From the NCBI GenBank assembly GCA_030447645.1, contig JAUJOM010000027.1:1-54729 (forward strand): a stretch of DNA of 54,729 bases. The letters are read 5' to 3'. This stretch comes from Longimicrobiaceae bacterium (lineage in GTDB: Bacteria > Gemmatimonadota > Gemmatimonadetes > Longimicrobiales > Longimicrobiaceae). Of the stretch, positions 46,130 to 54,113 are shown piece by piece (position 1 is the first letter of the stretch; each line of letters starts with the position of its first letter). A model generated the notes under the pieces. That model did no database searches. It had not been told where the DNA came from and saw only the letters and a program-made list of their open reading frames with translations. The position numbers and the translations under genes are program-made.

Positions 46130-47341
46130 TTAGTGGAGGCCCAGCTCCCGTCTGACCTGTGCGAACGCTTCGAGCACCCGGTCCAGCTGGGCACGCGTAT
46201 GCGTAGCCATGACGGAGGTACGCAGGCGGCAGTTGTTTTCAGGCACCGCTGGGGGAAGCACCGGGTTGGTGAACACGCCCACATCGAACAAGGCGCGCCA
46301 GAACACAAAGGTGTCCTCCATGTGCCCGGTAGCGACGGGGATGATGGGTGTTTCCGAATCCCCGGTGTCGAAGCCGAGTGACTGCAGACCGGTGCGCAGA
46401 TAGGCGGCGTTGTCCCACAGAGCCGTCCGACGCTCCGGCTCGCGCTCCATCACGTCCAGGCAGGCGATCACCGTGGCCACCGCCGAAGGAGGCATGGAGG
46501 CGCTGAAGATCAGCGGGCGTGCGTGGTGCTTCAGGTAGTGGATGACGTCTTCCGGGCCCGCGATTGCGCCTCCAATGGAAGCGAACGACTTGGAGAACGT
46601 CGCCATCGCCAGGTCCACCCGCCCCTCCAGACCGAAGTGCTCCGCGGTTCCACCCCCGCGTGCACCCAGCACACCCACGGAGTGTGCATCATCCACCATG
46701 ACGCGAGCCCCGAACTCTTCCGCGAGGGCAACGATCGTTGGCAGGGGGGCGATATTGCCCTCCATGCTGAAGATACCGTCCGTCACCACCAGCGCACCCT
46801 TGCTGGCATGGGCCTCCAGCGCACGGCGCAGCCCGTCCATGTCCAGATGCGGATAGCGCACCAGCTGGCCGTTGGAAAGCTGGGAGCCATCCACCAGGCT
46901 GGCGTGGTTCAGCCGGTCCTGGACAGCCACGCCCCCACGCCCGACGATGGTGCTGATCACGCCCAGGTTGGTATGGTAGCCCGTGCTGAACACCAGCGAA
47001 GCTTCGTGCCCCATCAAATCGGCAAGCCGCGTTTCCAGCTCTTCGTGCAGGTCCAGCGTGCCGTTCAGAAAGCGGCTGCCCGTGCATCCACTGCCATAAC
47101 GCACCAGCGCCTGCCGGGCGCGCTCCAGCACGTGAGGATGATGCGTCAGGCCCAGGTAGTTATTGGAGCCGACCATGATCTTGCGCTCACCGCGGATCAC
47201 GACTTCGGTGTCGTCCGACTGCTCGATCGGCTGGAAGTACGGGTACAAGCCCCGGTCCTGCATCTCGCGTGCGATCGTGTAACGGCGGCACTTGTCGAAC
47301 AAATCGACTGCACTGCGCACCTTGGTATCGATCGTCGCCAT
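46130..47341 (-). CDS. spt: Serine palmitoyltransferase-like alpha-oxoamine synthase
   Basis: About 403 residues, PLP-dependent, joining an acyl-CoA with an amino acid (serine palmitoyltransferase, KBL or AONS type). The PLP Lys is in TFSKSFASIGG, with DDAHSVGVLGARGGG, TGYHTNLGVISTIVG and NYLGLTHHP as family motifs. Context (reductase before it, GNAT acyltransferase after) favours sphingolipid over biotin synthesis, since no bio genes are near. The ATG at 47341 overlaps the reductase stop as ATGA; an in-frame start at 47368 is less likely. Frame intact. First committed step of the ceramide pathway. Confidence 0.85.
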   Translation of the reverse strand: MATIDTKVRSAVDLFDKCRRYTIAREMQDRGLYPYFQPIEQSDDTEVVIRGERKIMVGSNNYLGLTHHPHVLERARQALVRYGSGCTGSRFLNGTLDLHEELETRLADLMGHEASLVFSTGYHTNLGVISTIVGRGGVAVQDRLNHASLVDGSQLSNGQLVRYPHLDMDGLRRALEAHASKGALVVTDGIFSMEGNIAPLPTIVALAEEFGARVMVDDAHSVGVLGARGGGTAEHFGLEGRVDLAMATFSKSFASIGGAIAGPEDVIHYLKHHARPLIFSASMPPSAVATVIACLDVMEREPERRTALWDNAAYLRTGLQSLGFDTGDSETPIIPVATGHMEDTFVFWRALFDVGVFTNPVLPPAVPENNCRLRTSVMATHTRAQLDRVLEAFAQVRRELGLH

Positions 47342-48314
47342 CAAAGCCATCCCTGTTGTCGGTACCAATGCGCCGTGCGAGCTACGCCCTCTGCCAGGGG
47401 CGTTGCCGTCGGCAGGAGCATCTCAGAACCACGCAAATCGCACGTCCAGCCTTCCGCAAGCATCTCTTCGGCCTTCTCCCGATTGAACACCACCGCACGC
47501 CCCGCGAGGCGCCCTATCCTTTCGGTCACCGCCGCCGCCGTCCGGACAAGCGCGGGGGAGCAACACCCGAACCGGCCGGCGCCCCACAGCCCCCGCAATC
47601 GCCGATACAACCTCCGACCAGCGGTGGGCAACCGGCTCTGCTACAGCGCACATGCCCGGCGGCGAATCCGCCGCGGCAGCCAGCGCCCGCGCCAGGTCCG
47701 GCGCGAAGATCAGGTGCAGCAGCCGATCCGCACCACCCGGGGCCGGAGCCACCCCCACTGGACGAGCCGGAAGTACGGGAGCAGCGCGTGATCACCCGGT
47801 CCGTACACCGCAGGCGCCCGCAGAGTTGCCACTTCTACACCCTCAGCCCCCAGCGCCCGCACTTCTTCCTCACCAGCCAGCTTGGTGCGGCCGTACGCAG
47901 TGAGGGGAGCCAACGGATCTTCCGGCGCCGCGGGGCCGTCCATCTACAGCGGGCCCGCAGGCAGCGTACGAGCTGAGGTAAACCAGGCGGCGGGGGCGGG
48001 GCTCGGCTGCCAGTATGCCCTGCACCACCCCACGCGTTCCCTCCACATTCGCGCGGTGGAAGTCCGTATCCGCGCGAAAGCCGGTAACCGCGGCCAGGTG
48101 GAAGACCGTATCGGCACCGGCACATGCACCGGCAACTGCCGCCGCATCCTGCAAAGCTCCCACGTGGCATTCCACCCCGAGCTGCATCAGCTTGCGGGTG
48201 TCGCTCGTCCGCCTGGACCAGGGCTCGAAGCCACCAGCCATCCTCGGCGAGCCGTTCAATCAAATGGCCACCGACGAACCCCGTGGCCCCGGTGACGAGT
48301 GCGGTTGCGCCCAT
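47341..48314 (-). CDS. NAD-dependent epimerase/dehydratase-type reductase, frameshifted
   Basis: About 325 residues once joined: Rossmann motif MGATALVTGATGFVGGHLIE, then FHLAAVTGFRADTDFHRANV, LVYLSSYAACGP, the catalytic Tyr-x-x-x-Lys in TAYGRTKLAGEEEV, VATLRAPAVYGPGDHALLPY, LIFAPDLARALAAAADSP, and a C-terminal REKAEEMLAEGWTCD. Extended SDR enzyme; beside SPT and a GNAT acyltransferase it resembles CerR of the Caulobacter ceramide pathway. At least five single-base breaks between 47380 and 48230. The stop overlaps the spt ATG. Start ATG 48314, four bases after the tyrA stop, so the sphingolipid genes follow the aromatic genes without a gap. Confidence 0.75.
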
Positions 48315-48318
48315 GAAT

Positions 48319-49212
48319 TCAGGGAACAAAATGCGCGGCTGCAGAGAAGAGCGCAACCGCCCGAGAGGTTAGCGTCCTGGAGGGATTCCAGCGTTCCCCC
48401 CGCCGTGAAGAAGCGGTGGACGCTCGCCCGGTCCTGCGCGGCAAGCGCCGTCCTGAACTGCTGGCAGTGATGCTCCAGGGAATCCAGAGCATTCCCCAGT
48501 TCGGAACCATTATCCAGGGCGATATCCGTCCACATCTCGGGGGAGCCGCCGGCCAGGCGGGTCACGTCTCGCCCACCAGGTCCCAGTTCCCGGTGCTCTA
48601 TTCCGGCCCTGGCGAGTACGAGGGCGAGCGCGGTGGAAAACGGCCTGAGGCAGGTGGCTGGTCCACGCGAGCCGCCGGTCGTGCTCCGCGGCATCCGCCA
48701 TTTCAGGCTGCGCCCCCAGCATTCGCCAAAGCTCCCGCGCGATCCCCAGCGCATCCTCCCCAGTCTCCGGGGTGGGACACAAGAAAACCGTCGCCCCCGA
48801 AAACATTCCGAGCCGGGAGGCCTCCATCCAGAGCGGTGATCCCCCGCCAGCGGATGGCAGCCGACGAACCGGCTCCCAATCCCCAGGGCTTCGGCGGCTG
48901 CCACGATACCGGCTTTCGTGCTCCCCACATCGGCAATCAGACGGACGCGCCCGGAGACGCGGGAGCGCAGCCCGCAGTATGCCCGGCACGATTGAAACCG
49001 GCGCAGCGACTACTACGATGTCAGCAGTGTCAATGCCCTCCAGCTCCGGGTTGAGCCCTGCATGGATTCCGCGCGTCACGCAGTGCCGCCCGGACACATG
49101 CCTCCTCCCGATCATAGCCGAGCACTCGGATGCGGTGTGCTGACAGCTCCCGCGCTACGGACCCCCCGATCAAACCCAGCCCAATTACCGCCGCTTGCCG
49201 GATCTCCGTCAC
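48319..49212 (-). CDS. tyrA: Prephenate dehydrogenase, frameshifted
   Basis: NAD-dependent oxidation and decarboxylation of prephenate to 4-hydroxyphenylpyruvate, the tyrosine precursor. N-terminal Rossmann loop AAVIGLGLIGGSVARELSAH, then VVVAAPVSIVPGILRA, DVGSTKAGIVAAAEALG, GCHPLAGDH, LCPTPETGEDALGIARELW and LAWTSHLPQAV with the catalytic His region. The GTG start at 49212 overlaps the pheA stop as GTGA. Shifts near 49080, 48960, 48870, 48640 and at a CCCCCC run (48394-48399); with the last, the end is AVALFSAAAHFVP at 48319, four bases before the reductase gene. No ACT domain is seen. Confidence 0.82.
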
Positions 49213-50059
49213 TGGTACGAGCCTGGGGAGCGGGGATAGCTTCCCAGGACCCGCAGATTGGGCGCGTATCCCCGGACCTCCACAAGTGCCTCCCTGGCCG
49301 GTGGGGATTGGGCGTCGGCGTCCAGCTCGATGAAGAAGCGGTACGTCCACGGCTCTCCCGCGGGGCGGGACTCCAGCTTGGAAAGGTTGATCCCGAGTTC
49401 CGCGAAAGGCGCAAGGATGCGCACCAGTGCTCCCGGCGTATTCGGGGTATCCACCAGCAGCGTGGTCTTCTTCGCCTCCTGGTTGTCCGCCACCAGACGG
49501 GACAGGTGCATCCCGCCGCTGCGCGCGATCACCAGAAAGCGGGTCTGGTTGTCGCTGCGGTCCTCGACGTCGGCCGCGAGGATCTCGAGCCCGTACCGCT
49601 CCGCGGCACGCTGTCCGGCGATTGCTCCCACGGCCGGGTCACCATTGGCAGCGATCTCTCTGGCCGCACCGGCGGTATCGTAAAAGGCCACGGCCTCCAT
49701 CCCGGTGCGGGCCTGCAGGAAGCGGGTGCACTGCGCCAGCGCCACCGGGTGCGAGAGAACGCGGGTCAGGCGTTCCAGCCTTGCTCCTGGCACCCCCAGA
49801 ACACAGTGGTGGATGGGTGTAATCACCTCGCCGATCACCACCACGCCGTTGCAGGCGAGCACATCGTAGCTTCCCACGACACTCCCCGCGAGCGTGTTCT
49901 CGATGGGAAGCACGCCAGCTTCAACTTTGCCCGACATTACGGCTCGACCCACGTCCGCGAAGTCCCGCTGGGGAATCGGCTCGACTTCCTCTCCAAAGAA
50001 GCGACGAACCGCTTCTTCGCTGAACGCTCCCAGCTCCCCTGGAATGCGACGGTCGTCAT
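49209..50059 (-). CDS. pheA: Prephenate dehydratase
   Basis: About 283 residues; converts prephenate to phenylpyruvate on the way to phenylalanine. With one G restored near 50035 the start reads MTTVAFQGELGAFSEEAVRR, the family N-terminus. Catalytic TRF motif in DNQTRFLVIA, GVLPIENTLAGSV, and a C-terminal ACT domain (TLLVDTPNTPGALVRILAPF, NLSKLESRPAGEPWTYRFFI with the ESRP motif) that binds Phe for feedback inhibition. ATG at 50059 overlaps the chorismate mutase stop (TGATG). Its stop overlaps tyrA. So Phe level is set by the ACT domain here, and Tyr by the upstream attenuator. Confidence 0.9.
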
Positions 50060-50332
50060 CAGTTTTCCTCCTCCTGCGCGCGCGTCGGGAAAGGCCGATC
50101 AGGTGCCAGAAGATGTAGCGCACGCCCTCGTCATCCAGCCCGAGCCCCGCGCGACGGCACCCGCGCGGCGCACAACGGCCGCCTCCCGAGCGGGGTCCAG
50201 TGTGGGGAGCCCGGAGGCCCGTTTCGCCGCGCCGACACAGCGAGCCAGCCGCACCCGTTCGGCGATCAATTCGATCAACCGCCGATCCAGCGCTTCGATC
50301 TGGTCGCGAATGCGGGTCAGCTCCTCCGTCAC
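50059..50332 (-). CDS. aroQ: Chorismate mutase (AroQ class), frameshifted
   Basis: A small helical chorismate mutase of about 90 residues, converting chorismate to prephenate for the two following enzymes. [20 protein letters not shown] and ELIAERVRLARCVGAAKRAS give the long first helix with the active-site Arg; after a single-base shift near 50150 the frame continues GLDDEGVRYIFWHLIGLSRR to stop at 50059. Start is GTG 50332, overlapping the DAHP synthase stop as GTGA; the stop overlaps the pheA ATG. Separate from pheA rather than fused as a P-protein. Confidence 0.85.
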
Positions 50333-51384
50333 GCCGCCTCGCGTGCCGCACCTCCGGCCGGTTCGGCGAGTACCCGCCCGGCGGCTTCGGCAAAGGGGCG
50401 AATGCGACGCATCAGCTCCGCGAAAGCGTCCAGCGAGAGCGACTGGTCGCCGTCGGAAAGCGCCTCCTCCGGGGCAGGGGTGAACCTCCACGATCAATCC
50501 GTCCGCGCCCGCCGCGATCGCGGCGAAAGCCAGCGGCGCGACCAGATCCGCGCGCCCCCCGCGTGGCTCGGGTCCACGATCACCGGCAGGTGTGTTTCCG
50601 CCTTGAGCACCGGGATCGCTGCCACGCCGAAGGTGTTGCGGGTGGCGGTTTCAAAGGTGCGAATGCCGCGCTCGCACAGTATCACGTCACGATTGCCCTG
50701 TGCCATTATGTACTCCGCCGCCGAGCAGCTCCTTCAGCGTTGCCGAAAGTCCACGCTTCAGGAGCACCGGGCGCTGCACTCTTCCCACCTCGGAAAGGAG
50801 GGAGAAATTCTGCATGTTGCGCGCGCCGATCTGCAGCACGTCGGCATGCTCGGCCACGATCTCGACCTGGCGGGTGTCCATCACTTCAGTCACTATCGGC
50901 ATGCCCGTTTCAGCACGAATCTCCGCCAGCATGCGGAGCGCTCCGTCCCCCAGCCCCTGAAAGGCATACGGCGAGCTGCGGGGCTTGAACGCTCCACCTC
51001 TCAGCATCCCCGCACCCGCGGCTTGCACCGCGTGTGCGGTCTGGTGCAGCATTTCGCGCCCTTCCACGGAGCAGGGACCCGCGATCATCGCCAGCTCCCT
51101 GCCTCCAACGGCATTACCCGCGTTGTCGCCAACCCGGATGACACTCGGTCCGCAACGAACTCCCTCGCCACCAGCTTGTACGGCTTGAGCACCGGGGTCA
51201 CTGACTCCACGCCGGGCAGCGTGAGGAGAGCGACCTCCTGGAGCAGGGATTCGTCCCCAATGCAGCCGACGATGGTACGCTTTCCCCCTCGGGAGATGTG
51301 CGTGCGCATCCCCAGCGTCTCAATACGCTCCCGGATGTGATCCAACTCCGCGTCCGTGATCCCAGAGCGAGTAACGATAATCAT
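50329..51384 (-). CDS. aroF: 3-deoxy-7-phosphoheptulonate (DAHP) synthase, type I-beta, frameshifted
   Basis: About 350 residues; condenses PEP and erythrose-4-phosphate, first step of the shikimate pathway. N-terminal ferredoxin-like regulatory domain ([38 protein letters not shown]) as in the Thermotoga type enzyme, then catalytic barrel: [71 protein letters not shown], and [10 protein letters not shown]. Shifts near 51085, 50700, 50550 and 50480. Start ATG 51384 overlaps the phhA stop (ATGA). The regulatory domain usually gives Tyr or Phe feedback control. Confidence 0.86.
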
Positions 51385-52113
51385 GCGTCCAACCTCCGCT
51401 CCATCTCGCTTACCGCGTCGAAGAGCTGCTGAAATTCGTCCACTACGAAAAGCACATCCTGGAAACGGTCAATTTCAAAAGGCTGGTTGATCACTGCATC
51501 CAGAGAGAACGGACGCCGGTCACAACAGACTCCCAGTGCGTTGGCCGCGTCCCCGGAAGAAGAAATCAACCCACTCCCGTATACTTTGACGTCGCCCTCG
51601 TCGCGCGTCAGCCCAAACTCCACCGTGAACCAGAACAGGCGAGCCATTTGCTCGGTTTCCTCCTCGGTACGCGCACGGGTAGCGACAGCCCCGAAACGCT
51701 GCAGAAAGTCTGCGAACATCGGGTCGGCATGCAGGCACATGCCCGAATACGTCATGGAAGATGTCGGGTTCGGGGAGGTAGTCCAGCTGTGACATGGGGC
51801 GGATCGTCACCGTTGTCGGGAAGCGACGCTGAGCCAGGCACCCGAAGAAGTCCTTTGCGGGGATAAAGCCACCCACCGGGACTGCGTTCCACCCGGTGCG
51901 CCGGTCCAGCTCGGCATTCACCTCCTCCAGGTTGGGAACCGAGTCCTGACGGAGCCCAATGGCCTTTGCCCCATGCAAAAATACCTGGCTGCCATTGTGC
52001 TTCAACTCGCGTATGCGGCGTTCGTACAAGATGCCCCACACTTCATGGTCTTCCGGAGTGTATCCGTCCCAATCCTGCTCGGTAAAGATCGACGTTTCAA
52101 CCGCTGCCAACAT
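51381..52113 (-). CDS. phhA: Phenylalanine 4-hydroxylase, one frameshift
   Basis: About 244 residues; iron and pterin-dependent hydroxylation of phenylalanine to tyrosine. N-terminal FTEQDWDGYTPEDHEVWGIL, GFIPAKDFFGCLAQRRFPTT, the iron ligands in PDIFHDVFGHVP (two His), and the third ligand Glu in FWFTVEFGLTRDEGDVKVYG. A shift near 51735 after FGHVP is followed by LHADPMFADFLQRFGAVATR in the next frame. Start ATG 52113 with ribosome binding site AGGAGA. It is the first structural gene after the tyrosine attenuator, which makes sense: when tyrosine is short, more Phe would be turned into Tyr. Confidence 0.9.
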
Positions 52114-52133
52114 TGCTCGTCTCCTGCCAGGGT

Positions 52134-52164
52134 AAAAAGCGGCCCGTGAATTTTCACGGGCCGC
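52134..52164 (-). terminator. Attenuator terminator upstream of phhA
   Basis: On the minus strand GCGGCCCGTGAA (52164-52153), loop AA, TTCACGGGCCGC (52150-52139), then TTTTT (52138-52134): a 12-bp perfect stem with a U-run, a textbook intrinsic terminator. It lies between the leader peptide stop (52193) and the phhA start (52113). Its 5' arm can instead pair with 52226-52217 (CACGGGCTGC, ten pairs with one G-U), forming an antiterminator. Confidence 0.9.
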
Positions 52165-52192
52165 CGATGCGTGCCGAAAGCTGGGGTGCGCG

Positions 52193-52279
52193 TCAGCCGC
52201 GCAAGCGCCTCCGAACGCAGCCCGTGTTGCGGGGCGCGTAGTAATAAACGTAGGCGTAGGAGCTCTGGCGCACGATCAT
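52193..52279 (-). CDS. Tyrosine-rich leader peptide of the phhA-aro operon attenuator
   Basis: A 28-codon frame from ATG 52279 to TGA 52193. The peptide begins MIVRQSSYAYVYYYAPRN and has five Tyr residues at positions 8, 10, 12, 13 and 14; the rest is basic (CVRRRLRG). The codons after the last Tyr, GCGCCCCG (52237-52230), can form a hairpin with CGGGCTGC (52224-52217), loop CAACA (segments 1 and 2). A ribosome stalled at the Tyr codons would cover segment 1 and free segment 2 to pair with the terminator's 5' arm. The start lies about four bases from the predicted transcription start, so it is almost leaderless. Too short for standard gene calling. Confidence 0.85.
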   Translation of the reverse strand: MIVRQSSYAYVYYYAPRNTGCVRRRLRG

Positions 52280-52289
52280 GATGTGTGGG

Positions 52290-52318
52290 AGTTTAGCAGG
52301 AGCTCTGGAGATTGTCAA
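52290..52318 (-). promoter_or_regulatory. Promoter of the phhA-aro-sphingolipid operon
   Basis: TTGACA (52318-52313), 17 bases, TAAACT (52295-52290): perfect -35 and good -10. Transcription should start near 52282-52283, just before the leader-peptide ATG (52279). It could drive all minus-strand genes down to 40839. Confidence 0.85.
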
Positions 52319-52448
52319 CGTGACGCGCCAGGCCCTTGGCGGAGGCGAGTTCAAAGGCTGCCTTATCCCAAATCCGCGGGTCGGCCTCTGCCTCTCCCAG
52401 GAATGGGTTGGACACCGCCGAGCCGATGAACGGCCCGTTCGTGGACAT
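52293..52448 (-). CDS. Possible 51-residue protein upstream of the attenuator promoter
   Basis: ATG 52448 follows GAGGGGA, a fair ribosome binding site. The frame gives MSTNGPFIGSAVSNPFLGEA, then DPRIWDKAAFELASAKGLAR and a C-terminal HVDNLQSSC. An in-frame stop lies just upstream. It ends at 52293 with the TAA overlapping the -10 box of the operon promoter, so it would sit between the DsbA-like gene and that promoter. Composition is protein-like but I recognise no family. Confidence 0.35.
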   Translation of the reverse strand: MSTNGPFIGSAVSNPFLGEAEADPRIWDKAAFELASAKGLARHVDNLQSSC

Positions 52449-52478
52449 GGGTCCCCTCACGGGCGGACTGGCTGGCCG

Positions 52479-53157
52479 TTACAAATTGGGAGTCGAGCCC
52501 GGGAAACAGGTCCTGGGGTTTGGCCGCGGATGTCCCCATGCAGCGCCCGCTCCACCGCGGCTGAACGTACTGCATGGCTGTGCACCACTGACTGGCTCGG
52601 CTGCTTCGAGCGATTCACCTGCGCGCCCAACCAGCAGGGTCGGCACCGCCTGCACCCTAGCTCGGAGGCAAGTCGCTCGTCGGCGAGCACTGTGTCCGTG
52701 TGGCGTCCTCTTCCAGAGCAGTGTGCAACGGCTCCCCGATCCAGCCCCACGGACGCACCTACGTCCAGCAGCACGCCCGTGTCGTTCAGGTCCCGCCCAT
52801 CTTCGAAGAAGGCACGGAACAACGCGTTGTGCATCTCGTCGAAGCATCCCTGATCGCGGGCGAACTCGGCGGCCTCCAGCGCTTTTCGGCTCCGGGGCTG
52901 CACGGGCGGGAGGCGAAGTGTCATTCCCCGTTGCCGGGCCATTGGGTAGACAGCACGCTCCCAGGTGGTGTGCAGGTATTCTCCATCGGGGTCCAAAGTA
53001 GGAAAGGGGATCGGGCCGGAGCTCGAAGGCTTTCCAGTCCCTCGACCTGGTCTCCGTATTCCTCACGGACCCGCTCCAGCACCGGTTCTTCGAGGTAGCA
53101 GAACGGACACACGTAGTCACTCCAGACGGTAATTCGAACCTGATCGTTGGCTTGCAC
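52479..53157 (-). CDS. DsbA/FrnE-family thioredoxin-like oxidoreductase, frameshifted
   Basis: About 220 residues. N-terminal VRITVWSDYVCPFCYLEEPV contains the CxxC redox motif CPFC, then (next frames) DGEYLHTTWERAVYPMARQR, EFARDQGCFDEMHNALFRAF, DLNDTGVLLDVGASVGLDRG, and VQAVPTLLVGRAGESLEAAE near the end with the cis-Pro of the thioredoxin fold. No signal peptide, so it is probably cytoplasmic as in FrnE. At least three shifts, near 53020, 52720 and 52660; the end is uncertain (52479 or slightly beyond). Start GTG 53157 is two bases after the nitrilase stop, with ribosome binding site GGGGAGGG. Confidence 0.7.
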
Positions 53158-53159
53158 GG

Positions 53160-54113
53160 TTATCCCTCCCCTGCAGAGCGGCGCCCGGAGCGGATCGGTC
53201 GAAAATCGAACAGCTCGGGGCGGGTGGTAGTGGCCGGTTACGTCCAGCGTCATGCTTTCCTCGCGCGTCCGGTTTAGATCCAGCTCCGCAGTGAGTACCC
53301 GCGGCCTCATCGTACACAGGTTCGACAAGGTAGCTTCCGTCCGGGCCGATGATCGCGCTGCCGCCGCGAAGCACCCACTGATTCGGGTCCGTCACCCGCT
53401 CCGGTGGGGCTCCAGTTCTGGTGGCAGAGCCGACGCCCGCATCAGCGAGCCCGCAGCCAGAACATAGCAGCGCCCCTCAAAGGCATACTGTCGGCTCGCC
53501 ACCTGATGCATCTCGTGCGCGGTGGCCACACGGCCACGTGAATATCTTCCCCCGATTCGTGCAGCGCCTGCCGGGCCAGTGGCATCCAGTGCTCCCAGCA
53601 GACCAGGCTGCTGACGCGTCCCGCCGGGGTGTCCACCGCTCGCAGCCCTTCCGCATCGCCGGCGCCCCACACCATCCGTTCTGTGTAGGTGGGCATCAGC
53701 TTGCGATGGTGATTGAGGAGCCGCCCATCGGGGCCCAGCGTCACGAGCGAGTTGTACAGCGTCCCTCGTCCGGGGCCCTGAGCCACGCGCTCGCTGATCC
53801 CCACCACCAGCGTGACGCCGACCTCACGAGCCGTTTCGGCGAGCAAGTCCAGGGCAGGACCCGGGATGGCGACGCTATTCTCCGCGATTCGCGCGAAGAC
53901 CGCCTTGACCGGAGCATGGTTCCAGAGTGCGGCATCGCGGCAGACGTCCAGCCAGGCCGGATATCCCGGGAGCCAGGTTTCCGGGAAGACGATCAGCTCC
54001 GCACCCGCACTTGCCGCCTCGCGTGCGAGTTCGGCCGTCAGCGTGAGCCCCGTTTCCAGGTCCGGAGCAACCTCCGCCTGAACGATGGCTGCGGTGATAC
54101 GCTTCGGCCTCAT
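53160..54113 (-). CDS. Nitrilase (carbon-nitrogen hydrolase superfamily), frameshifted
   Basis: About 317 residues. The Glu-Lys-Cys catalytic triad is visible: Glu in [13 protein letters not shown], Lys in [16 protein letters not shown], Cys in [17 protein letters not shown]. The region around the Cys (CWEHW) fits true nitrilases rather than amidases, so it likely converts a nitrile to acid and ammonia. Shifts near 53540 and 53300; late pieces include [20 protein letters not shown] and [23 protein letters not shown] 54113 overlaps the amine oxidase stop as ATGA, so they are co-translated. The first 570 bases are clean. Confidence 0.85.
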
